From positions 62,001-126,000 of the forward strand of contig QANT01005266.1 in the NCBI GenBank assembly GCA_003254885.1: 64,000 nt of DNA. Direction: 5' to 3'. The DNA comes from Purshia tridentata (Eukaryota > Streptophyta > Magnoliopsida > Rosales > Rosaceae). The position numbers and the translations under genes were made by a program. The notes beneath the pieces are model-generated. The model saw only the letters and a program-made list of their open reading frames with translations, was not told where the DNA came from and did not search any database. This document shows, one piece after another, positions 23,139 through 33,834 of this stretch (the first letter of the stretch is position 1; each line of letters starts with the position of its first letter).

Positions 23139-24472
23139 ATGGTGTCCGATTCGATCAACAACGCTTCAATTCCTTCGGCCCCAAACAACAACGCCAGGGA
23201 TTTGGGCAAGAAGAAGAGGGTGAGATTGCAATTCTTCTTTTTTTTTGTTTCTTTCTGTAATTCCATTACTTTCGATTCTTATGTATGAAGGTGTTTTCTT
23301 TTCTTGTCAATCTCTAGTAAGTTCTGGGTTTCTTTTTGGGATTTTTCAGGCGAGGTCTGCGAAATTGAAGCAGTGCAAGCTCGATGTTCGTCGAGAGCAA
23401 TGGCTTTCTCAAGGTGTGCATGCAAATCTGCGATCTTTTAATTTATATGTTTCATATATGTGCATGTAATTGTGTATTTATTGTTAATTTATGGGATTTG
23501 TTGGTTTTTTTTTTTTAATCTTGTTTTGTCATTCGGTTCATATGGATTTGATGGGAATTAGGTGCGATCAAGAACAAGGATTGCAAGGACGAACGGACCG
23601 GTGTCGTTCAATCACGTAAAGAGCGCAATAACCACCGTTCTTTGGGGAATTTAGAGATGGGTCCCAGATTTGGAGGGAATGGCGGATCGCTCCACCACCA
23701 CCATCATCACGACAGCGATTTAGACTCGAACAGCCCGACCAGCTTGACAAGTAGTGTCTTGGGCAGTAATGATTCCGAGACTAACTTTACTGGGTCTAGC
23801 AGCGGCAGCAGCAGCAGTAGCAGCAGTAGCAGTGGTGGCTGTTGCTCTGGGAATGTCACCGAAGATGAGGAAGGTGGTGGTGGGGATGATGGGTGCCTGG
23901 ACGACTGGGAGGCTGTGGCTGATGCCTTGGCTGCGGACGAGAAGCCGCAGAACCAGTTTTCGGAATCTCCCCGAGAACACGAACCAATTGCTCAGTCGGT
24001 TTCTCTGCAGAAGATGGCGAATGGGTCGAGTTCTGGGGATGAGAATTCGAAACCTCACAGTGGGAGAAACATCCCTAAAGCCTCGGGGAATAGCCAGGCA
24101 TGGAGGCCTGATGATGCTTTTCGCCCGCAGAGTCTGCCCAATTTAGCTAAGCAGCTCAGCTTGCCTAATTCGAACCGGAAACATTATGGCATTGGTGGTG
24201 TTCCATGGACCTGTAACAGTGTCATATCTGCACCGTCTTCATGTCCTATATGTTATGAAGATTTGGATTTCACAGACACAAGCTTTTTACCGTGCTTGTG
24301 TGGATTCCGGCTCTGCCTTTTCTGCCACAAGAGGATCCTTGAGGGGGATGGTCGTTGTCCTGGCTGCAGGAAGCCCTATGAGCAGGACTCTGTTGAGGCA
24401 GAGACAAGTGTGCATGGAGGTAGTCTTACATTTCGGTTGGCTCGTTCTTGTAGCATGATCACAAGGTCGTAA
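23139..24472 (+). CDS. RING-finger protein (RING/U-box superfamily)
   Basis: Exons 23139-23219, 23350-23413 and 23562-24472 give 351 residues. The N-terminus has a basic stretch (DLGKKKRARSAKLKQCKLDV). The middle is low complexity: a six-His run, a Ser/Gly tract and an acidic Gly/Asp region. The RING domain spans residues 276-317: CPICYEDLDF, then PCLCGFRLCLFCHKRI and CPGCRKPY, a Cys-rich C4C4-type finger similar to that of NOT4-class ligases. This suggests an E3 ubiquitin ligase, with substrate unknown. From memory it corresponds to Arabidopsis AT1G74870 and AT3G48070, which fits its position in the collinear block. The leader is pyrimidine-rich. The start is the first ATG of an in-frame exon joined by GT-AG junctions. 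Confidence 0.85.
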
Positions 24473-26802
24473 GGAAAAGCTTCTGTTTTCTTGAGATATG
24501 TATGCTGGTCTCTGTTTTTTTATGGGTTTTGCGTTTTCTAGAAGTCTTAGGCTTTGATTTCGTTAGTTAGATGTGGGTATAGGGTTTTGAGCGCCCGGGA
24601 AATGACCTGATTCTCTTATGAGTTGGTTCTGATCTAAATGGTGCATATGCTGATGTAGAGGACTCAGTGTTCGTATGTGAATAGATAAGGTGGTATAGAA
24701 ATTCAATACATGAAACAAATATACACTATGTTATGGTATTTCTTTTAATGTTTCTTATTCTTGCTTATCTTTCGTAATTTTACAGTTTTAAGGATTTGAT
24801 ATCTTTCTTGGAGAACATTGATATTGTATGAACTATTTGATTATCCTTTATTAGTTTGGTTTTATTGACACCGCTAACTGATGATGTAGAAGGCGTCCTT
24901 GTCCTTGATCAGTGGTTCCTAATGGTTTAGACTACATTGTAGTTTCTTCATAGTTGTACATCTCTAAGGCTGGATTTGGATTCAAATGAGAGGTCCAATT
25001 CATTAATCTCAGCTGTTAAATCATGATTATCTAGAAATTGTGGATCTTGTTTGTGGTGAATTCTTTTCAGCCATCAGTATCATTCCTTAAGTGCTGAGAT
25101 TAATGTAATGGACCTCCCTATTTGTACTTCAAATGGAGAGGATCTTAGTCCTCTTAGGATATGCTGTATAACATTTTCATCTGGAGCTTCAAATGGGCAA
25201 GATTTCTGCATATATATGCTTCAGCCTTTTAAGGTTAACATGGATATTCTCAGACCCTAAAGCAAATTATTTTATTCAGGTAACATATCTCATTTGAGGT
25301 TTATGCTTTTCTAGTGCTGTCATTTTTCTAGCCAGTAACCTAGGAATGTCTCTCTTCCTTAGAGTGGTGTTGGTATCCTCATATAGGGCTTTACATCTGC
25401 TGATGGCTATGTAGCTTTTTCAACTTCTAGCATAAGTCAAATGTTTATTTGATGTTTTATCGAATGGATTCTATTGCCAATTGGGTAGCATCTTTTGCTC
25501 AGATTGCTGCATTCCTTTTGTGAGAAATGGTTGATTCCCGCGTAGTTTTATAAACAAACAGGCCTTCTACACATAAAGAAAATGTTTTACTCCTTGTCAT
25601 TACTGTTACGTTTTTAGGATTCAAAGTAGTGAGGGCGGTGTTTGAACCGTGTTTGTTGGTGATCATCTAGTGGGAGTATGTGATTGATGTAGTGATTACA
25701 AGGATTATCGGCAGGCTGGTAAACTAATGCCTGTCACTTTTCAAGGTATTGCTACTTCAATATTTGCATTTTTCTTAAAACTTTTAATTTGTTTGTTTAT
25801 GTTGATGTCCTTTTGGGGTAGTAAAATTCTCCTGCCATGGAAGACGTGGTAAAATTTTTGTGAAGGCATGAATCCTGATAATATCCCTCAATTTGTGGTA
25901 AATGTATGATGGTGGACTAATCTGATCTCTCTTTTTCAGCCATAGTTAAAGGGTGTGCAGAAAAATAACAGAAAAAGAATCAATCTGTTTCTATAATATT
26001 ATAATGCTGTTTGGGAGGTGGTTCCTGTGCATCTACCGAAGGGAAGCCAATTGGAAGGTCAAGTAACCTAATATAGTTCAGGAACTTGTGTTATATTCAG
26101 GCCCTTCTGGTTGTTTTAGAGAACTATAGATAGATGTTTTTGTGCTGAATATTCAATGAAAATTAGGATGTGGATTGTATCAAAATTCATTCATGTTGTG
26201 CATGATAATATTGAATCATTTGCTTGTGGACCTTGTGGTATGAATAACTGTGTGAAATTTATACTCGTGCATGTTTGCCTTCGAAGGACTAGCCATTAGA
26301 ACAAAAGAAATTGTGTAATCCATATTTGTTTTCAATTGAATCTTGCAATCTCGACTTAGAGTTGGTTGGAACTTTAAGAATGTGGTGTGTCTGCAGGTCG
26401 GAATACAGCACAGTTTATCTTCTCGATATCATGTATGTATGAAGAATTATTATGTACATATATCTGGCGCGACTTTAGTGTGGAATGATTCCCAACTGAA
26501 CAAATCCACAAAAACCAGGTTGAACTTGAAATCCCCACATGTAGTGAAATTAATGGGCAACATTTTCCTTTAGCATATTACAATCAAAACAACATGAAAG
26601 CAAAACACAAGCACAAGTACACAACCAAACAATAAGAAAAGAAAAATAAAAAGAAACATCCCACCCAGCCTAAACCCAAATCAAGGACATGGAAAACCTT
26701 GCTCTGTAGGGTGGACAGGTCCTAATCAAAGATGATTGTAAATCATCTTGTTATTATTTTGTAGTATACTACCACCGTTGTATCAAAGACTTTATCGGCC
26801 AT
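24473..26802. other. Intergenic region, including the duplicated 3' flank of EDS1 copy A
   Basis: The first few hundred bases are probably 3' UTR of the RING gene. From about 25440 to 26800 the sequence aligns in order with 30008-30618, the 3' flank of the second EDS1 gene, for example TTCTATTGCCAATTGG and GCTCAGATTGCTG. It is therefore part of the duplicated unit. No gene is seen. Confidence 0.6.
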
Positions 26803-29012
26803 TCATGAGCTTACAATGGGTTCTACTTTGAGTGATGGATGGAGTTTGCTCCACCATTGGACAAAGGAGGACTTCTCCAGTAACACATCCCTCCCGACTA
26901 CCCCGCAACTGATCCATCGTCCCACATCTTTCTGTAGTTTCAAAACCCTATTCCTTATCTCCTCGTCGTTGACTTCTGCTTGGTTACCAGTATCTTTGCG
27001 TAAGTCCTCCATCTCAGCCCAAAAGCAGGACTCCCCACAGGAATCTTTTTGCAAATTTTGTTGATGCTCAAACCATCTCTGTGTGTATTTGTAACGCTTT
27101 GGCCTGCCCTTTTTCATATAGGCTCCACTCTCTTCGTTCTTTGCATGTCTATAGAAGTTAGCAATATCAAGAGGCTCAACAAGGCGACGGAATCTGGTTC
27201 CTTGTTCTATCCAATATATTTGGCCCTCGAATTCATCAGGAAGCTCATACCTTTTCAACCTTTCAATGATCTCATCCCATAGACCAGCTAGCACCAGCCT
27301 CTTCTTGTTAGCATGAAAGTCTCTCACGGTGTCCTGGATCTTGAACGCGTTGTAATATCCCACTTGCTGCTCATTGAAGGCTTGGTACTCTTCCAGTCCT
27401 TTAATTGCTTCATCAATCTCAGTATCTACCATCTTTGACTGAAAATATTTCTGGTTTTTCAGTTTTTGCTTCTCTAACTCTGCCGCAGCGTGAAGGCACA
27501 ATCTAGCTCTTGCGCTCTGCAATCTCACAAGCAAAGACACCAAAGCACATTATATTGAGAATAAACACACTCATGCAGTGTTCAAAGTACCCATAAACTC
27601 ATTCATGCACACACAGTGGGGAGTAAGAGTTGAAAAGAAAGATTTAACTTACGAGGCCAAGGTCATTCAAGGCATTATCGAGCTTTTCTAGTTGATCAAC
27701 ATAAACCACATCTTGCATGTCTAAGCTACCATCAGTACCTCGAAATTCATTTTCATACCTCGAATGCTCTTCTAAGCATCTACGGGCAATCGCTTCCCCT
27801 TCAGCTTCACAGCTTAACTGGCAAGAGTAGAACAAGAGCTGCAACACAGCTTCCGAGTTTTTCAAGACAACCAGTTTTCCATTCCCAGTGCAAAAAACGC
27901 AAGTCCCGAAAGGTCTGTAAGGGCTTAGCTTTGGCTTAATGAAGTTTGTAACAGTTTCCTGTAACAGGTTTGTACTCCCCATTAGATTACAAGCAGCATG
28001 GCTTGCAAGGGATGATGCATTTGTCATTACATTTACATAGAAATGTGAGGCCTCAGGCTCTGTTACAATGATTTCATTTGGGAAGTGGGGGTGTTTTGGT
28101 TCAAATAATCGGAGGATTTTCTCAAATTGTTCTTTTCCTATAGATGAGAGAGGAGCAAGCAAAATCCGGGGGACAATGTCATATCTCATGACAAAATGTA
28201 CAAAGTATTGAGACCAATTCTCTCGCCTAAGAGCATGGGAAAGAATATGGTCACCGATAAGGGGAGATCCGAAAGTCACACAGAAGGCTGTTCCGCTGCT
28301 GGTTTTTGGCTGCGTCTCCAAGAACCAGATTGTGGCAAGCACAGCAATTGGGCCACCCGCGGAGTGTCCTGTAAATATTATACGCTTGTTTTGGTTCGTA
28401 GCCATTTGCACCTGAGAAAATTACAAATGAATGATAACATTATGCAAACCATCATAAATTGGCATTATTTGCAATCAACTCTTCAGTTTATAAAAGACAT
28501 ATTTATACATTTGCCTGACACTCGGTTTCAATTGAGGAATGCTAGGAACTGTACTTGCTTACTGTGTAACACAGAAATTCATGTGGTAGTTTGGTCTAAA
28601 ATTATACTAGTTGATGGTGACCACTGACCAAGCCGAGTTATGATATTGATAGCAAGTGACTGAAAATTTCTAAGCAACATACCTCATTTTTAAACTCAGC
28701 ATTCTCCAATACACGTTCAAATTTTTGCAGGAAGGCTTGGTTTAAAGTTGCATCTTCATCATTACCTATACTTCTCATAGAACGAAAGAATGCAAGTTTG
28801 GTCTTTGTTTCTCCAAAAGCTTTTCCTGGAGAATACCAATCATCCACAGACCAAGATCCCCGAAAGCTGATGAAAACGGCATTGGATAAGCCATTCTCCA
28901 CATAAAACAGCAGCTTCTCTGGGAACGTTTGAGCCTTCAAGGACTCACACCAACTTTTCTTGATTAGCTCCTCACTGATTCCTATGTTCTCTCCAAGCCT
29001 TCCAGTACTCAT
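26803..29012 (-). CDS. EDS1: EDS1 lipase-like immune regulator, tandem copy A
   Basis: Exons 29012-28683, 28411-27653 and 27516-26803 give 600 residues, close to the usual EDS1 length. The N-terminal alpha/beta-hydrolase (class 3 lipase-like) domain has the GHSAGG nucleophile elbow with Ser127. The C-terminal EP domain contains LPDEFEGQIYWIEQGTRFRR, then LVEPLDIANFYRHAK and KGRPKRYKYTQRW. His486, Lys488 and Arg503 align by eye with the EP-cavity residues I recall as His476, Lys478 and Arg493 of Arabidopsis EDS1. EDS1 pairs with PAD4 or SAG101, senses nucleotide second messengers made by TIR domains and signals in nucleus and cytoplasm. No frameshift or stop is seen, so the gene looks functional. 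Its promoter has a W-box cluster (29128-29191). The three-exon structure matches copy B. Confidence 0.93.
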
Positions 29013-29127
29013 TTTTCTCTGAATTCTTGCGTTTTTGGTCAGTTTCTGGTTCAGATGCTTTGCTTTGGCACTTGCTTTAAAGGAAGCGTGAAGGGGGCGG
29101 GTGGCCGGGAAAATTAAAAAGATTCCC

Positions 29128-29191
29128 TTGACTATAAAGAAGAATAGACTTGACCTTGATTGACCTGTAAATCTACTTGGCTTGGGGTCAA
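29128..29191. promoter_or_regulatory. W-box cluster upstream of EDS1 copy A
   Basis: Four TTGACY cores lie within 64 bases: 29128-29133, 29150-29155, 29160-29165 on the plus strand and 29186-29191 on the minus strand. They are 116-179 bases upstream of the start codon at 29012. WRKY factors bind TTGACY, so WRKY control of this immune gene is a reasonable inference. Confidence 0.6.
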
Positions 29192-29230
29192 CTACGTCTT
29201 CTAGGAACTTTCATAACGTGATCATCTCAA

Positions 29231-29440
29231 TTTATTTTCTCTGAATTCTTGTTTTTTGTTGAGTTTCTGGTTTATATGGAAGATGAGCCTTATTGTCATT
29301 TGCCATTGAACAATAATTTACTTGACCTTGGTTTACCTGTAAATTACTTGACTTGGGGTCATCTACACCCTCTAGGTACTTTCCTAACTGATCGCATTAA
29401 TTCTCTAGAGGGTTGCAAATTTCTCACAGAAATTATTGCT
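29231..29440. repeat. Second, partial copy of the EDS1 copy A promoter
   Basis: TTCTCTGAATTCTTG at 29015 recurs at 29237, and CTTGACCTTG...CCTGTAAAT...CTTGGGGTCA at 29149 recurs at 29321. The second copy lacks about 50 bases between these blocks. It keeps W-box cores at 29322-29327 and 29348-29353. The extra copy is absent upstream of EDS1 copy B. Confidence 0.8.
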
Positions 29441-29777
29441 GGTTATCTTTGTTGTTTCAAGGTATTTTCCTTCCACATTCGATGAAAGCTTTGTGAATAA
29501 TATTATTGTTGTTTGCTTAGCAATCGTAATGTCGTTTTGTCTTTGTTCTTTCAAGGTATTTTCCTTTCACTTACTATGAATCCTCCTACTTGTTGGTTGC
29601 CTTGTAGATTTGGAGATCTGTACAAAATTGAGCTAGGATGACCATGAAGTAGACCTATACTTTTACTTTGTTGACTGGTGAACCCATGATTCTCTAATTA
29701 ATTAAAGCAAATAATAGTAATGGCATTGGCATTGGCATAGAAAGTCATTTTTATGAATGAATTTGAGATGTCTATGT

Positions 29778-29879
29778 GTCTCCTTGCATATTTTCCACTT
29801 GTCTCTGCGTCTCTTTGCATATCCTCCACTTGTCCCTGCGTCTCTTTGCATCTCTTTGCATATCCTCCACTTGTTTCTC
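29778..29879. repeat. 31-base minisatellite
   Basis: Two full units (29778-29808 and 29809-29839), a 12-base partial unit (29840-29851) and a near-complete unit (29852-29879). The unit begins GTCTCTTTGCATATCCTCCA. It lies between the two EDS1 copies. Confidence 0.9.
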
Positions 29880-30618
29880 GTATTTGCACCCACTGGATAT
29901 CTCTCTAGCTCTCTCCTCTTCAGGAGTAGAATTTTCATGCGGGTGTATACACATTTGATAGGAGAGTTTTTAGCCCCCCTTATCAAATTCTAGCTATGCG
30001 TGAGTGAAATGTTATATTTGATGTTATTTTATCTAATGAATTCTATTGCCAATTGGATAACATCTTTGCTCAGATTGCTGGTTTCCTCTTTGTGAGACTT
30101 GATTGATTCCTGTGTAGCATTATAAGTCTCCTTTTACAGCATAAAGGTCTTATACTTCTGTTTGTTTGCATTTAGTTAGTACTAGTTATCATCCCTTCGT
30201 GGCTGCCCTGAGAGCATAAAAAGAACAATAAGAGAAATGAACCAATCTGCTCTGTAAAAATATAATGCGGTTTTAGTCTTTTAGAGATTGTGTGCTTAAA
30301 AGTGGACGAGTACTCGTAAGATCAAAGGTCATGTCTGCTGACGGTTCAGGAACTTTTGACTTTAGTAAGATCAAAGAATTGCAAGCCAAAATATCCACAA
30401 AATATAGGTTGGACTCAAGTCGTCAATATGTACTCAGTGATTACATGAAGTAGCAGTACGGTAGCATGCAGAAAATGAAATTGGTTTGTTAATGCATGAA
30501 GTTATTAATGCGCAACTTTCTTTTCTTGGACAATTACAATCAAAACTACATCAAAGCAAAACACACAAACACTAGCCAGAGAAAAACAAAGCATCCCACC
30601 TTGCTTTGTCCTCTTCTC

Positions 30619-32916
30619 TCAAGCGGTACCACTGTTGTATTGAAGACTTCCTCGGTCATTCATGAGTCCTACAATGGATTCTGATTTGAGATGCTGAGGG
30701 AGTGTCATCCACCATTTGACAAAGGTGGACTCCTCCAATAACACATCCTTGGCAAGCTCCCCATCACGAATCCATTGTCCTACTTCTCGCTGTACTTTCA
30801 GAACTCTATTCCCTATCATGTCAACTTCTGCACTGTTACAAGTATGTTTGTGTAGCTCCTCCACCTCTGCCCAAAAGCAGGATTCCCCACAGGAACCTGT
30901 GGGCAATTTGTGTTCATGCTCACGCCATCTTTGTGTGTATTTGTAACGCCTTGGCCTGCCCCTTATCAAATAGGGTCCAGTGTCTTCATTCTTTGAATGC
31001 CTATAGTAGTTGGCAATGTCAAGAGGCTCAACAAGGCGGCGGAACCTGGTTCCTAGTTCTATCCACTCTTTTCGGCTCTCAAATTCATCAGGAAGATCAT
31101 ATCTTTTCAGCATTTCAATGATCTCATCCCATATACCTGCTAGCACCAGCCTGCTCACATTAGCTTTGAAGTCTCTCTGGTCTTTTTGAATCTTGAAGGC
31201 GTTGTAATATCCCAATTGGTGCTCATACATGGCTCGGTAGTTTTCTAATCCTTTAAGCCCTTCCATGATCTCTCCCACCTTTGAATCAATCTGATTCTGG
31301 TTTCTCAGTTTTTGCTTCTCTAACTCCCCTGCTGCACGTAGGCACAATCTTGCTCTTGCGCTCTGCAATCTCATGAGGAAGATGTCAGAACACGTAGCAC
31401 AAAATGGAAGAAAAATTAAAACAACGATGTCCTCAATGTTCAAAGTACACATGTGTGTGTGTGTGTGTGTGTGTGTATGTATTCTTTAGGAAGTAAGAAA
31501 TGAAAATAAAAATGGAACTTACAAGGCCAAGGTCATTCAAGGCACCATCTGAGGTTAGAGGGAGCTCTTCTAACTGATTAAGATAAACCACATCTTGCAT
31601 GTCTAAGCTACCTTCAGTACTAAGCAATTCAATTTCATAGCCCAAATGCTCTTTTAAGCATCTTTGGGCAATCAATGCCCTTTCTGCTGCAGAGCTTAAC
31701 TGACAAGAGTAGAACAACAGTTGCAACACAGCCTCTGGGTTTTTCAAGACAACGAGTTTTCCATTCCCAGTGCAAAAAATGTACGTCCCAAAAGGTCTGT
31801 AAGGACTTAGCTTAATGAAGTTTGTCACAGTTTCAAGTAAAAGATTTGTACTCCCCATTAGTTTACAGGCAGCATGGCTTGCAAGACATGATGCATTCCT
31901 CATCACATTTGCATAGAAATGAAAGGCCTCTGGCTCTGTTCCAATGAATTGACTTGCACAGTGGGGGGACTTTGGATTAAAGAATCGGAGGATTTTCTCA
32001 AATTGCTCTTTTCCAATGGATGAGAGAGGAGAAAGCAAAATCCGAGGGACAATGTCATATCTCAAGATGAAATGTATGAAGTAACAAGACCAATTCTCCC
32101 TCCTAAGAGCATGAGAAAGAATATGGTCACCAATAAGGGGAGATCCAAAAGTCACACAGAAGGCTGTTCCTCTGGCGGCTTTTGGGTACTTCTCCAAGAA
32201 CCAGATTGTGGCTAGCACAGCAATTGGACCACCAGCAGAGTGTCCGGTAAATATTATACGCTTGTTTTGGTTCATAGAGATTTGCACCTGAGAAAAATGC
32301 AAATGAATGATAACATTATATGCATTTTTCCTTTCCTTGAAATTCGATAGAAGACAATAGTTGCATGATCTATGAGCACATATGCATCAAATTCTCCTAC
32401 AAAAATATGTGCTTGACACACACATGTAAGTCTGTAACACAAAAAGCACAAACACTACTGATAGCAATTCATGGGTAAACCAGTCTAAAATTTTACTTGT
32501 TGATGATGACCAAATTGAGTTATGACGTTGATAGTGGGCTTTCCTGACATGGGAAATTTCAAAAGTAAAAATTGACTGAAAAATTTTCAACAACATACCT
32601 CATGTTCAAACTTGGAATTCTGCCAGACAAGCTCAAATTTTTGCAGAAAGGCCTGGTTTAAAGTTGCAACTTCATCATTTCCTATACTTCTCATAGAACG
32701 AAAAGGATTGATCTTTGTTTCTCCAAAAGCTTTTTCTCCAGAAAACCAACCATCCACAGACCAAGATCCTGGAAAGCTGAAAACAACATCGGATGGATCA
32801 TTATTCACATAAAACAGCTCATCTGGGGAGTTTTGAGCCTTCAAGGACAGACAGCAACTTTTCTTGATAAGCTCCTCACTAATTCCTAAGCTCTCACCAA
32901 GCCTTTCAGAACCCAT
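30619..32916 (-). CDS. EDS1: EDS1 lipase-like immune regulator, tandem copy B
   Basis: Exons 32916-32599, 32287-31523 and 31362-30619 give 608 residues. The lipase-like domain keeps GHSAGG with Ser123, the same number I recall for the Arabidopsis nucleophile-position serine. The EP domain keeps LVEPLDIANYYRHSK and RGRPRRYKYTQRW, with His483, Lys485 and Arg500 at the positions expected to line the EP cavity. Intron positions are identical to copy A and all junctions are in frame, so both genes look intact. Copy B has a shorter exon 1 (106 versus 110 codons) and a different C-terminal tail ending NDRGSLQYNSGTA. Intron 2 carries a TG microsatellite. The copies are clearly diverged (many substitutions in every exon), so the duplication is not very recent, and the two proteins may differ in partner preference or expression. 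Confidence 0.93.
31452..31478. repeat. TG dinucleotide microsatellite in intron 2 of EDS1 copy B
   Basis: About 13 TG units, interrupted near the end by TATG. It lies in the intron between exons 2 and 3 and is absent from copy A. Confidence 0.9.
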
Positions 32917-33834
32917 TTCTCTGAATTCTTGATTTGGTGATTTTCTGCTTTAGATGCTTGGCTCTGGCTTGAAGATGGTGGGTCTGTGAAATTAAAAAGA
33001 TACCCCTTGACCTGTGCTGGTCTTGGGTGGGGAGAGGGTGAGCCTTATTGTCAGTGGACAAGTGTTTACTTGACCCGAGTTTTAAATCTACTTCATCTTT
33101 AAGTCAAGTACATTGTAATTTGTGCATCCCTTCTCCGAAATTTCTTAACTCGATTAGTTTGCTTTAGCAATAGCAAATGCTTGTTTTTCTTTGTTGTTTC
33201 AGAATCTTTTCGTTACCCTTTCTATCAATTCTTCTTCTCTTTTACTTTCTTTGTGTAATGGTGTTAAAGTAAACTTCACCTATTAAATAAATGATTGTGA
33301 ATGATTGTAGTAACTAAATTACTTGCTCTATAATATGGTGATAACTACATTACCTGCTAGCGGTGTCCCTCTAACACTAATACCTTTTTTATTTTCTATT
33401 GGTATTTTATTTTTATGTTTTTAAACTATAAAAAGAAATTAAAAAAAATGTAGAGAAGGCCGGTCATGGCTTCTCTAGATGAGGTTATAAAATTGTTAGG
33501 TGTGAATCAGTCCAAAAAAGAAATTGTTGGGTAAGAACATTACACTCGAATTGATGGCATATTGTGTCCCATGACCAAAACTGAAAGTGGTCCACTGGGC
33601 CACTTGTTAACGGGCCGGCCTGGTTCATAATGTCCATTCTACGACCCATGACCTACATCAGTTAATACCGTTGAGCAGCTGTGTGCCCACATTTTAGTAG
33701 TCACCTTTCTAACCCAACCCCATTTGGAATCTGGTATTTTCTTTCCATTTGGTTGCTGAGAAAATGTAGGAAAAGTAAAAAAAACTCAAAATAATTATAA
33801 TAAATAATTCTAGAAAATTGTATTAAAATGAACT
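32917..33834. other. Intergenic region: EDS1 copy B promoter and formin 3' flank
   Basis: The left ~250 bases are collinear with the upstream region of EDS1 copy A, for example GTGAGCCTTATTGTCA. The right part is AT-rich and includes the 3' UTR of the formin gene. No gene is visible. Confidence 0.55.
33007..33107. promoter_or_regulatory. W-box cores upstream of EDS1 copy B
   Basis: TTGACC occurs at 33007-33012 and 33070-33075, and TTGACT on the minus strand at 33102-33107. They lie 91-191 bases upstream of the start codon at 32916. The spacing is looser than in copy A. Confidence 0.5.

Larger units (their letters stand above)
29013..30618. other. Intergenic region between the two EDS1 copies
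   Basis: This contains the promoter of copy A, a second partial copy of that promoter (about 29231-29440), a short duplicated block around 29447 and 29538, a minisatellite (29778-29879), and from 30008 the 3' flank of copy B. No additional gene is visible. Confidence 0.65.

Noticed and set aside
23754-24146. Second plus-strand frame overlapping the RING gene
   Set aside because: It is a shifted reading of the Ser/Gly and acidic tracts; the RING frame has the finger and good junctions.
29778-29879. CRISPR-like array
   Set aside because: Units are contiguous without spacers, and the window is plant nuclear DNA.
29702-29993. Overlapping frames on both strands near the minisatellite
   Set aside because: The repeated 31-base unit keeps several frames open and yields repetitive peptides, not a gene.
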